From Patagioenas fasciata (Eukaryota > Chordata > Aves > Columbiformes > Columbidae), in NCBI RefSeq assembly GCF_037038585.1, contig NC_092520.1, positions 121,800,001 to 121,864,000 on the forward strand: a stretch of 64,000 bases of DNA, read 5' to 3'. This document shows positions 25,433-37,372 of the stretch, one piece after another (the stretch's first letter is position 1; every line of letters starts with the position of its first letter). A model generated the notes under the pieces. It was not told the DNA's origin, made no database searches, and was given only the letters and a program-made list of their open reading frames with translations. A program made the translations under genes and the position numbers.

Positions 25433-28400
25433 AAAAGGACACTTGGTTACATAAATACAAAGGAAATGCATATTTAAAGAAATGAAGGAATAATTGAAGA
25501 AGTAGTCAAGAGGTGTGAGCAACTTGTACAGCAATTTAAAAAGTCAATGAAATCTCAACAGGCAAAATAATGAAGGACAATAAGATGGAATTTTTAATAA
25601 GAACAAGGAGTGCCTGACCAAGGATTAAATACATTTCAAGATGCAGAGAGGAATCACAAATAACACTAGAGAAGAGTTAAAATGTTCAGTAGACATTTAC
25701 ATTTTATAATGAGAATTATAAAACAAGAATGCATGTATTCTATCTAATAAGAAAAAATACAATAAAAAAGAAAATTAAAAGGCCATATCTGCCAAGATTA
25801 AACATGGGCATAAATAATCAACAAGTCTGGTTAACTTACCTGCACCCCCACAAAGCCTAAAAATTGCTTAGCTGAAGGGTTCTCCAATTCATTAATGTTT
25901 ATAAATTATTTTTATGGTAATAAACTATGGAAAACTGGAACAGTTCCAACAGATGGGAGTACTGCCAAGAAAAAGAAAGTCCTGGGACTTGAAAAGAAAA
26001 CCTTGCAACAGGCTGCTTCCAAAACTCGTATAATCTCAATTTACTGAAGATAGATTCAAAAAATGTTGATCAATGTGCAAAAATGATCTGACAGTAGACA
26101 GATTTTTATTCTGTAGCAATTTCTAGCAAGAAGATAAATATTGGAATAGCTAATTATACTGGCTGAAGGACGCTCTCAGCATGAACTCTTCTAGATGGCA
26201 TTTTTTTCTAAACCATATTCCTTACTGCAGCTTCTTAGGCAGGGAGCGTGCAGTGAAATTCTCTGGTGAAGTGGTGAGTCCCTCTGACCTTGGATTTTGT
26301 GGAAAGGGCCCCCAATACCTTCAAAAGCTTTTGACGCTGTTGGGCCCATGGTCACAAGTATGTAGTCATCACACAAACAAACCATCACTGCAGTCACCGA
26401 GAGGATGAAAGCAGGATTCAGCCCATGGAGATTAAATGAGTGTTTGCAGATTCTTGTGATATCTCTCAGAACAAATGGAAAATCTGAAAATTAATTAAAA
26501 GCACAGCTTCACAGCTGAGACCTTGAGCATGGCATTTCATCTGGAGCTAACGTTTATGAGAAGTTACACTCTTCCCACCTTGGCAAAAGGCTATAAATTT
26601 GCAATTAATAATTGTGCTGTTATTAATCTTTGAATGAAGCGAAACATAGTCATTAAATGGAGAAAGCCTTTGGAAAGCAGATGCATGTGGATGAGCACAG
26701 AATCCTTTCAGGGGATGAAACATGAGAAATTGCAAGAAATATTTTTGAAGGCTTGTTACTAAAATGCTTCTATTCTGCTCACGAATAGGCACTTAAGGCT
26801 CCCCCCGGTGAAGCCTCTCAAAGTCAGCCGCAGCAATAGCTAAGCCTGCTCCTGCCCCATCCTTCTGGAACTGTGTCTGCTTTTCAGTTATAGCAGATTG
26901 GAGCTCACTGTCATGATTTCAGTTGTCCTTATCTGCAGCTCAAACTCAAACCTGCGTCGTTTCCATGAGCCGGTCACAAGCTACAGCATGTTCCTATTGC
27001 TACTCGTTTAGGCTCAGGGTAGAGTGACAGGGCAGTAGCACACATAGCCTGGAGCTAAATCCAGCACAATAGGTTACCTGGGATATTAGATCTTCCCTTA
27101 CACTGCTTTCGGTCCTGTGATGACGCAGCCTCAAGCCAAGGTGAAGGACCATCAGGAAAACAGGCTCAGTTCCCACCAACAAGGTGCACAGAAGATCTGT
27201 TTCCCAGACATGCTCTACCTAGATTATCTCCCTTCTCTGTATTTTCCCATTGTTTGCCACCACCAAAACCAAACAGGCATGAGGCCCTTACCCACAAATT
27301 GCTATAGAAGCCCTTGCAACACCAGTATCTGCCCAGGAACACAGGTCTGACACTAAAGGTCCTCCTGACACCTCTGGTGTAAGGCTTCAAACCCAGACTT
27401 CCTGGTATGCCCTTTTTCTTGTTTTTAAAGTAACCATCCTGAATACCATCTTCATGGAACTTCCTTCAGAGATGTAATGGGCTAGGAAGAAAGAAGTCTA
27501 CCTTAGCTTTGATTCTAACTAAAACCTCCATGATGCTCAAACCTCCCAAAAGCCTTCTGAGTTAATTTTACATGCCGTATTAGAAACAAGTTCCTTATTC
27601 ACTGTGACGAGAAAATAATTTCATCTACTTATTATCCTCACTGTTGTATGACGTGAGGAAAACATACTGACTTTTTTAAACAAAATGTGAGAAATTAAAA
27701 GTGGCAAGAGGCCAAGTTTAGCCCTCTATAAACCTTCAATTTGGGTATGTATTTGTAACCATGCGAGGAAAGCAAGAGCCTAATCAGCTGCCACACTCCT
27801 ACAAAACTTAATGAGGAGCAATCAAATGTGAGTTCATTAACCAATGCAATGTGAAGTTGAAAATATTTATCAATCACTTTCTTGAAGATCACAGAGTAAT
27901 GGATGACTTTCCTGAGTTTGATAGGCATTTCCTTTCAACGGGCAACTTGTTATTTAGGAATGTGCTTTTTAATGACTTCAACATTAGACACAACATTTTG
28001 GCACCAGTATAATTAGTACACTGCCAAAGATAGGATCTCCAAATTCATGGAGCATCAATAGCTTCCATGTTTCAGAGTCTGGAAGATCCTAATGCTCCCT
28101 GGTAGCATCAGAAGAAAATTATTTAACATCATGTGTAAAATGTTTAAGTCATTCCCCAGTGAACATTGCAAGTTACCCAAGAAATATCTAACAGAGGAAA
28201 TGAATGAGGAAGCTATGTCAAGACCATCAAAATGTGAAATTTTAGTTTTCATTAATTTTGCTGGGTAATACAAATGAGTCTTCTGCTTGAGATAGGAATG
28301 TTTTATTGATACCACCCACTTTTGAGGTGGATTTAGAGAATAATATAATTGTGACTATAACATAGTGATCTCTTCAGAGGAAGCCCGTCTCTTCGTGTTC

Positions 28401-29513
28401 ACGCTATATCTGTGTTGCCTGGACTGTAGCCATTTCTCACTCCTATAGTAAATTTTATAACAGAGTAGGTAAAGACTAAAAAAAGTCTCTATGGAAAATT
28501 TAATTAAGTAATTTTTCCTAATCCTTCAACAGACTGGTTTTCCACACCTTCACATAACAACTCTTTTCCTTCTGTTTCAAAAATCTTGTGAGCTGAAACA
28601 AGTGAATTCTGCTTTTACATACTCATTCCTCAACGTGCATTTGTAGGTAGTTAATAGTTATTAGACTGCATCATGTAATTTAGAACTTTAAAAGGACCTC
28701 TGTACAGAGCTAATACAAGAGTAACACTTTTATTTCTCATGTCATTTGTTGAAATATAGTAGAAAATTATTATGGAGATTGATGGAGATGATCCGCAGCT
28801 GAATTGTTATAACCAAATAATCATTGCACACTGATGCATAAAATACAAGGTGTATCAAGTCAGAAAGTATGCACAGATTTTGCAAGGACAGAGCAAATCA
28901 CATTAACTGTAGAGAAGAAATTGATTATTTTCACTGAATGGCCTTTTCATAAGACTCAACTTTCACTTACACACAGCCACACAATGATCAGAAATTTTTA
29001 AATTCCTATCCTGACTGGACTGCCTTAGCCAAAGTAGTGAGTGGAAGACAAAGAGGAGGGAAAAGGCAAGTCAGAAACAACAGAAAGCTGGTCAGTAAAC
29101 AGTGGATCAAGTCCCAGAGGAAAACTGGGCAAGCACAGTAAATTTCTAATATATGCTCCTGACTGCCACAAGTAGAGCAGCCTAATAGGAGAGGACATGA
29201 AGAGGAAAATGGCTGGTGTTAAGGACTCAAAATTCAGATTACACATGTTTTGGTGAGATTTTAATTTGCTCTAGTTTGCTTCTGTGGTCTAGCCACCCAC
29301 TAGTTACTGGAGTGCATCTTCCAATTAAGTTTTGGCTGACTGGAGTTCAGCTCATGTGCTGTCACACCACTTAGCCTGGGGAAGCAAAGCCTGGCAGGCC
29401 AGGATCATAAAGGCATTCACCTTAAAGTGAACTCCTGATCCAAACCAAAATGCTAATCGGGATGTTCCCAGTGCTTTGATATACAGACACACAATGGACA
29501 GTGGAGGAGAACA
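25433..29513. other. Unique non-coding DNA
   Basis: No gene or interspersed repeat was recognised. A 13-bp homeodomain-like palindrome is present at 26602-26614 (CAATTA, A, TAATTG). 27780-27960 is rich in ATTA, CAATCA and AATCAGCTG words, of the kind often seen in conserved developmental enhancers. That is only an impression without cross-species alignment. Confidence 0.4.
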
Positions 29514-30147
29514 GTGATAATGCTGCACTTAGTCATCCCTGTGCTACATTACTGTGATTTCTGCAATGACGGTGACAGCAGTATTTGTCCTACATGCTTT
29601 ACCTTTGCTTCCACTCTGCTAACACTTGGGTGTTATCACTGCACAGCCCTTCTCTTCCAGGAGAGGGGAGGAAGGGATGCTCCAGATGCACCGAGTTCTT
29701 CTCACTTTTCCTTTCTGCCTCACTATGAAGAGCCCACCAGTAAAGCTTGCTGGCTTTGTGCTGGCACAGCACAGCCGCTGTTTGGTAGACCCAGCTGAGC
29801 TCTTGAAGGAAACTGCCACCTGCAAGTAAGTCCCATACTTGAAGGGCACAAGAAGGAAGATTACCCAGCTTCCACCTTCTGTGAAGGCAAGTAGACAGAT
29901 CCCTCCTCACGCCTACAACTTCTCTCACCCCTCCAAGCTCCGTAGACCCCAGCCAGCACAGCAAAACACTCACTAGAACAGCATCATGGCCATCTGTGAT
30001 CTTGCAGCCTGGGGGAAAGGCAGGAGTGTCATTGTTAAGGAAGACTGTAGTGGGTGTCTCCATCATTAGGGTACAGTCTGTCCTCTCCAAGCAAGACTTA
30101 GATAGCTTGTGAGAACAAAATAAAAGGACTCCATTTCCACCAAGCAA
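29514..30147. other. GC-richer patch with long open frames on both strands
   Basis: This patch has the longest open frame in the window (minus strand, 29599-30147, 182 codons) and overlapping plus-strand frames. On the plus strand a strong acceptor (CTTCTCTTCCAG, ending 29660) and a strong donor (CAA|GTAAGT at 29826) bracket 165 bp. That segment is open in the frame starting at 29662 and would join phase 2 to phase 2. On the minus strand a CCAG|GTAAGAA donor-like site lies just upstream of the long frame. No protein family is recognised in any frame. Low stop density on both strands may simply reflect composition. It could be an unannotated exon or a non-coding RNA exon, or nothing. Confidence 0.25.
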
Positions 30148-33095
30148 GGTGACTTTCTTACCTGGAAAAGGAACATTTTTTCACATGGGCTAATCTGGAG
30201 CAAGTATCATTTTTATCTAAGCCATGTGTTACCAACCTCCATTATAGCTGGTTTCCATAATGCACTTTTTTTCTGTAGACCATTCGACTAGGAGCTAGTT
30301 GTGAGAAACAGGGAAGTAAAATTTAATGCAGAATCATTCAAAACTCACTATCAATTCTCCTTGATGTGCATACCTTCATCTGAGGAGGGAGTGAGAGGAG
30401 GGCTTGAAAGCCTTTTTATTAGAGATGAGTGCCTTTTTATTCCCATCGTCCTTTCAGAAATTTCCTTTTGGTCATAACACATCACAGCCCCAGATGGGGA
30501 CTGCTACCCATGAGACTTGTCAAGCCACCACACAAGCCTTACCTGGCCTTCTGACAGAGTTCAGCCTCTATTGGCCTTCCTGGAATAGCATTCCTTGGAT
30601 TTACACCTCGAGGAACTGACTTCCTTCACCTTTTGAAGACTCTATGAGTCTGGAGTAGCTGAGATGTCCACCCTGATTTTAGTTATAGCATCCTTCTTTG
30701 AAATAGAGGCCAAAGAAGTCAAGGAACAACACTGATGTAGAGAAAAAATAAAGGTAATAGCTATCAAAAAAATACATATCCTATGTACCAATGTTATATT
30801 TCCTGATTCTGGTTACACAGGTGATGGTGTTTTCCATCAGCCATGAGTCCTGTAAATAGCTAAATGCATTGGCAAATGTAGATGAAATTTCCATGTGAAA
30901 GAGATGCAATCAGCTTAAAGAGTCATCCAGTTGAAAATGGCATCTTTATTCAGCTACACACAGTAGGTGGACTCATACTGGGTATGGCAAACAATGTGAA
31001 TTTTTTTGCAATTTAAAAAGGTACTACCTCACCAGCTTACTATTTAAGTTTACAGTTCACAAAACTTGATGGAGATATAAAGGGGTATCTAACAAAATAA
31101 TCTACTGAATAAAATTAATGAAATTACTTTCACATACAGTCTGGCATTGCTTTAGCTTTAAAAGGTAAAGTGAAATCCTAAATATGAACTCTTTTTACAA
31201 TAATTTTTTGGCCTGTATAATGAAAAAAAAAAAAAGTCTGAAGGCTTCTGGAAAGGAGGATTTTCAGAATCGGTTACAGTTCTCATGAAAGGCTCTGCCG
31301 TAACCAATCTGTAGTCTGAAAATCTTTTTCCCACATTCCCTTTAAAAATCAGGTGAAATGTGTGGGCATGAGAGTACCAGCTCCCTGTGCACAGCTTTCA
31401 AAATATTCTTTACCGATATCTCTGCCCATCAACTGGAGTACCACATCTAGGCATGGGAAAATAGCTGGCTTCGTCTCCATGCACATGTCTGTCCCCTTTG
31501 CTTGTAAAGCCAAAAAGGTTATAAATAATGATGGGGAGTATGTGACATGGACACCTGTGGGGTTAAGACCTCATATTACTTCAGAGGTTGTTGAACAGCT
31601 GGCTAAACTATCCTTTCTATCTCCCATGCCTTTTCCTCACTCACTCTACCAGAAATTTACACAGAAGAAATGAGCTTAAGCCAGCAACCTAGAAGAGATC
31701 TGAATCTTACTAAGCAGAAGCAGCAAAACCTTTCCTTAAGTAGATCAATCTACAAAGACAAGATTTTTCTCTCTGTCTGGGAAAGCATACGGAGAGAAAA
31801 CCACAACATTAGTTAATGACTGAAGGAAAAGGATACTTCACAAACAGCATATCTAGCTTATTGCAACGGCAATGCTGCCAAGTGCAAAGAAGTGTTCAGT
31901 GAAATGAGTATCTATGACAGCTGGTCTTGCCCATGTACCTGAAAGCTGGCTCTCCCTTGAAAGAGCGTGTTTCATTCATTTTCCCCAAAGCTTCTAGGTG
32001 CCTCCAAGGATCTCCACGTAGCAAACCTGTTCTCAGTGTCCCAACCCATGTGTCACATTACTCACCCTACAGCATGTCCTTTGGGCTGAAGCTGGGAGCC
32101 TTGTGTAAAGCAGCAATTAAGCTGTGTAAACTGGACAAAAGTGGATGTTGAATCATGAGTTCTTCAGGGCCATGAAGCAATTTAATCTGTCTGAGGAAGT
32201 CTGCTGCAGAAAGCAGATTTAAAAGGAAGGAATCACATACAGATGGGAGAGTGCAACAAAGCATTTCTCTGACTGGAGAGCATCTGGCACACCATTAAGA
32301 TACAATTAAATAACTAACAAGCTAAACAAAATTTTTATGTAGCACGTGATGTGTGTCTTTTGGAATGACCTGAAATGTGACAGCTGAAGAGAAGTTACAG
32401 GATATTTAACTACTGGAGATCTGAAGCTCTCCAAACAGGTGTGTAAACTCTAGGTAGAATCGAGGCAAAAAAAGCAAGCACAGAGATTGTTCAAGTCAGA
32501 ATGATGGAGAACTGGGGCTACTAATGTAAAGACAGAGAAATAATTAAGGTATTGCAGTCTTCAGAACTTAAAGAAGAGCAAGATGGTTGAGTGACTGAAC
32601 TTTATTTCGTAATATTTTACCAGGCTTTAAATTTTTCCCATTGCTAAGACCAGATGCAACTCTCATCCACTGTTGGATGATTTTACCTGTGGGGACAAAA
32701 GTTGTACAGTTACCCAACAATAACTAAGTATGCAGTCCTTTAAGTTTTTTACATAGAAGAACTGATGTTTATGCTGCTTTTTAGAAACAGAGAAGTGAAG
32801 CTGCTTTCATGCAGCTCTGGATTCCTTAGCACTTTCACATCTCTCTCTCAGACACTGAGGAACAAGATTCTGAATTTATTTTCTCATTTGTTACAGAAAA
32901 ACTAACACCTTTCCTTTTTTCTAGCATCTCTCACATTTGGCTTATTTTCATTACCTTGTAAAAAACAATCACAAAAGGAAATGGACTGTGATTGTCTTCC
33001 ATATGTTACTGAAGTAGGAGGAGTTTGGCTCAGAGGGTGGTCAGTGTACTACATGTGGCCATAAGAAAACCTGATATAAGTTAAATTAATGTTAA
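30148..33095. other. Unique non-coding DNA
   Basis: No repeat family or gene was recognised. A short A-run lies at about 31223-31235. Open frames reach 106 codons (31353-31673, plus strand) without motifs. Confidence 0.45.
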
Positions 33096-33147
33096 GAAGA
33101 AAAAGAAAAAACAAACAAACAAACAAAAAACCCAAAACCCCAAACAC
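33096..33147. repeat. (AAAC)n-like low-complexity tract
   Basis: An AAGAAAAAG-type purine stretch runs into four CAAA units and then degenerate CCAAAA units. It is similar in composition to the tracts near 15.3, 18.9, 37.3 and 39.3 kb. Confidence 0.85.
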
Positions 33148-35442
33148 AATCAGATGAGAATAATCTGTAAATAGAATTAGCTGTGCACTTGAAAAAGAGA
33201 TGCAGGTAATGTGCTTCAGGACATTGCCAAAGGAGTAAAATATTTTTACACTGCTTACTTTATTTTAAATATAACACAATTCTTAAAACAAACTTTTGGA
33301 CAGAAATAAACTTTGACTGTAGTCTGTATTTGTATTTCACCCATATTAAGCAGACTAGCTCACAGTTGGCTAAAACTGTCATCCCAAATTACGGCTGCTC
33401 TTAGCATTAAGATGTCCCATCCTTGACTTTTTGATTTGTTCACATCCCCAGCAGTTAACAACTAAATAGATATAATAATATAAGAGCCTGCCTAATACTT
33501 AATTTGAGCTTGTCTCATTAGAGTTTCCAGCTATTAGTTCTTGTGTTTTTCTCTGCTAAATTAAGGAGCTCTTTTGTATCCATTTGTTCTTCACGTGGAG
33601 CATTTATATACTGATCAAGTCAGTTCTCAGTCTGCTCTAGCATAAAGAACAACTTGACCTGCAACTGTTTCATAATAGAGCTTTTTCTCTTCCCCTTCAG
33701 AAATTAGTATTGCCTTCTTCCTCATACTCTACAATTTTTAATATCCTTTTAGAAAGTATGAAATGGAAATGATTTTCAGGTTCTGACTATTTTACTAACA
33801 CAGAAAATGATCTTGTTGCTTCCACACATTCTTTTTCCCATGTGTTCAAGGTGCACACTGATTTTCCTGCCATTGTAGGGACCCTCGCACTGGTCAAATA
33901 CCCACTCTAATCTCTTTTTCAGAGTCACTGCTTTCTTTTACCCCCATTCTGTTTATGTTGTTTTATGTTTCTAGACACATCATTTGGTTGCTTCTCATAT
34001 TAAAAAGCATTTCATTTAAATGGACTCTGTTGCTGAGTATACCTGATCTCTCAGAAGGACTGTCTCTTTGGCAGTCTGTGTCAGAGTACCTCTCCAATAC
34101 ACTCATAAATGTTAGGAGCAGGAATTTAACATTCTCTGCTGAATATGTTAAGTAGTAGTGAATTCAGTGTTGACCTCTGTATAGCCTCCCTCTCAGAGTA
34201 TCTTCCTTCACTGATTACTCCTCATTAAATTGTATTTTTCAAAATCTGTCAGTTATTCAGTATTTTACTCGAGTAACATGTTTTCCATTGAAAATATGAA
34301 GGATGTTTCCTGCTCCCGTGGCAAGACTGGCAGAGACAGTTTTAGCTGTCTCTTTTTGCCCTCTTTTGTAGTGTTACATATGATGCACTTCCTAGGAACC
34401 ATCCAGGCACTTTCACTGATTGAAATCTCTCCTGTCGTGTTGAAGTAGGACACTGCTGAAGCTCCCTGTAAGTCCTGCTCTCTTCCCACACACCAGAATG
34501 AGCTTGTGACATCTCACCAAGCGTCCATGTGTAGGGACAAGGCTTCATGGTCCGAGTGGTCCCACTTATTCCTTTATCTCTGGTTTAAGCCAGGTTCCTA
34601 TAAACTGTCCTTACTTCTGTATATCTACCTACTTTATATGGCTGAAGAGAGAAGAAGTGGCAATGTATGAGAAAATCATATGGCCATCCTGGTCATCAAA
34701 GACACAATTATGCTCTGGCTTTCAAGGCCCCTGTATTACACCCTCCCAGGGCTCTCATCTCTCGTCCTTTTGAAATACTTTCAGAGCTTTAAAATACCCC
34801 TTCTAGAGATCTCAATAATCCAAATTTTAAACATAAATTACATCTGAGAGAGAAAATTGCTTCTCAGCCAATGCCTTTAGGATACCTGGCAGCAGCCTAT
34901 GTGAGCCTGCAGATTATTAAGTACCATTAAGAGCTACTAATGACTTAGAAAATACATTTTCATCCTTAGGCAATATCCATCTGATATTTTCCAAACAGAA
35001 AACAGAAACATTCATTGAATAAATCTGCTTTTTCTGTACAAGTATTTTTATTGTTTCCCTCTCCTTAGGATATGCATGTACAATTACCAAAGTTCCTAAT
35101 AGACTTATGTACACAACAAACTTCTTTCTGTTCTCTGTCTTGCAAGACATGAAATTCTTCATCACTTTTCTGTGTTCCGGAACTTCAGATCAATAATGTC
35201 TACTACTTATTTCCTTCTCCATATTTTTACACTGTGTTTTTTATTATTTAATTCCCTCCCCAAGACAGGTTTTCCCACAAAGCTGCTTTATTTCTTGATG
35301 GTGGAATACTGCATTTTTGGACCACTCATCTAAAACAAATCTTATTTTTATTTATGCTTGCTTTCTGACTTTTTCTTTTGTGTGAATTCTGTTCATAGTT
35401 TCCCTGTGGTTCTTGGAGGATTGCCTTGGTAGCACCAAGTAT
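33148..35442. other. Unique non-coding DNA
   Basis: T/C-leaning AT-rich sequence with no recognised gene or transposon. Overlapping open frames at 34230-34550 are short and lack domains. Confidence 0.45.
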
Positions 35443-36155
35443 TTATACTGCTGTTAAAATCATTTTTCCTTGCTCAGACTGAACGTAACTAGATCCTGAC
35501 CACTGGTTACCATCCAGTTTTAATACCGAACCCAGTAATTTCTCACCAGCCATCATAGGCAGGCTCTTTATGAAATACATTTGTTGTCTCTTCACCTGTA
35601 ACTCAGATATGAATTCCCAGGTATTAATGACAACTGTTATTAACTTCAGTGTATCTCTAAATGGAAAAAAATTACTAACAGGTGCAGAAACTACTCTTAG
35701 GCCAAAAGAACAAACTGGTTCCACCCTGACTCTTTCTTGGAGATAGGTCTGCTCCTGTTTTCTATAGGAAGTAAACATGGGGATAGGACTGGTCAACTCT
35801 TCACATGTCTGGACACTTGCTCTTATTACTTTTCTGCACTCCATTTCTCAATCATTTGAGGAAAACCCTCTGCAAGGAGGATTCTGCTTCCTGTTTCTCT
35901 TACCCTAACCCTTGTGATATAGCACTTCTTCCATGTTCCTTTTCCATGCACATCCCCTAATCCTCCCCTCAGTAGTACCATGGCACTTGTTTTGCAGAAG
36001 GTCACTGCTTGTAATGGGCCCTGTGTATTTACACTTCTATTAAAATCTTCAAAACAATGCATTAGGAAGCCAAGTCGTAGCTCATGGGATATCATTGAAA
36101 CACCACCTAGCCTGAGGTCCCTCAGTACATCGTGACTCCCTGGAAGGTGAGTCAT
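35443..36155 (-). other. Two abutting minus-strand open frames, origin unknown
   Basis: On the minus strand, frames of 109 codons (36155 to 35826) and 133 codons (35844 to 35443) overlap by 19 bases. A single frameshift would give about 700 bp of open sequence. Neither shows a motif I recognise, and there is no clear poly-A tail to suggest a processed pseudogene. On the opposite strand, 35998-36146 is bracketed by an acceptor (TTGTTTTGCAG) and a donor (GGAAG|GTGAGT) and is open for 45 codons before a stop. Chance is a sufficient explanation for any one of these signals. Confidence 0.2.
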
Positions 36156-37315
36156 CTGAACACATTACTGCTCACTTTGCCTCATCCATCATCAGGAGCA
36201 AAGTAAAAAGGAAGTCAACAGTGTGTCTGATGGCAGTTGCCACAGATGTATTCATGTGTCTTCCACCTTTAAGTCAGCATTTAGTTTTGTTTGCTTAAAA
36301 TACGGTGTTAAGAAGAAAAAACAGAACACTAGTATTAAGTGACAAGTGAGTACAACATAGGCACGGCTTAGCTGAGATGAAATAGGATTTTATTTTTAAA
36401 CAGACCTAGGCAGTCTTGTGTCTGCTGTCTAAAATCTCTGGCAGGTTCAGTGTGACAGCGGGGTGGCCTGTTCCCTCAGCGGCCCCCTGCTCATTCCTGC
36501 ACAGCCCTGCGGCCCTTGCATCCGCAGCCACAGCGGAGCACTTTCCTGTTGCTCCTTGCCCTCCCTCCCTGACATAACCTGTAGGAGCTCTTTTAAGATC
36601 TTTTACAATAATAAATAATACTTCTAGTTGTTTTCATCTTCAAAGCCTTTTTTTTTTTTTTTGTAACCATTAACTAATTAACCCTCACAAAAGCTCAAGA
36701 GAGGTGATGAAGCTGTTCTAACCAGCAGTTTGCTCTCAGTCCACATCAATTAAGTTGATCATTCAGACAGAAGGAAAAAAAGAGGTATCTAGTTTGGTTT
36801 TGTCTTTATTTTTTACAAGACCTGAGACTGAAGCAACAGATGAACTGGAGCTATGGCAGTGGGGTTTCTAATTTCCACTTCTGACCTGGAACCACTGTGC
36901 TGCGACTCGTATAACCCCCTTCCCTCCTGCTTCCCTGTCCATCTTTCTCCCAAAGTAAGCTGAAACCCCGATAATACAAAAAGATAGAAGAAAAGGTTTT
37001 TCCTCAAAGTGGTGTTCCTCCTGTAAAATGGTGAACTGTCTCCTTGATTAATTCTATCCCAAAACAAGGGACTGATTACTTTTTAACCTTTACAGAAGCT
37101 GGAATACAAATTTACCATGCACTGCACAATTGGAGATTTATTGAAATTTGATTACAAAAAACAAAGGGAAACATGCCCTGCATTTTGAGCAGCTTTACAA
37201 AAATTCAGTCTAGGCGATCCTTTATGAATGGCTCAATCTATGCATATCACGAATAAAAACATGCAATACTTTCTAGCTGTCATTTTTAATTAGACGTGGC
37301 TAGAATATATGTGTT
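36156..37315. other. Unique non-coding DNA with a small CpG cluster
   Basis: 36440-36570 is distinctly GC-rich, with five CpG dinucleotides between 36459 and 36535 (GCGG, AGCGGCC, GCGGCC, CCGC and GCGGA contexts), against very few in the surrounding kilobases. It is far too small for a conventional CpG island. A T-run lies at about 36648-36662. No gene was recognised. Confidence 0.4.
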
Positions 37316-37372
37316 CTTAAATAAAAAACAAAAAACAAAACAAAACAACAACACAAAACCCCACAAAAAATG
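37316..37372. repeat. (CAAAA)n/(AAAC)n low-complexity tract
   Basis: Irregular CAAAAAA, CAAAA and CAACAA units followed by CCCCACAAAAAA. This is simple sequence with no clean period. Confidence 0.85.

Noticed and set aside
25253-25534. Minus-strand open frame with a repeating Phe-Ile-Leu-Phe-Tyr pattern, resembling a membrane repeat protein
   Set aside because: It is purely the translation of the (AAAAT)18 microsatellite.
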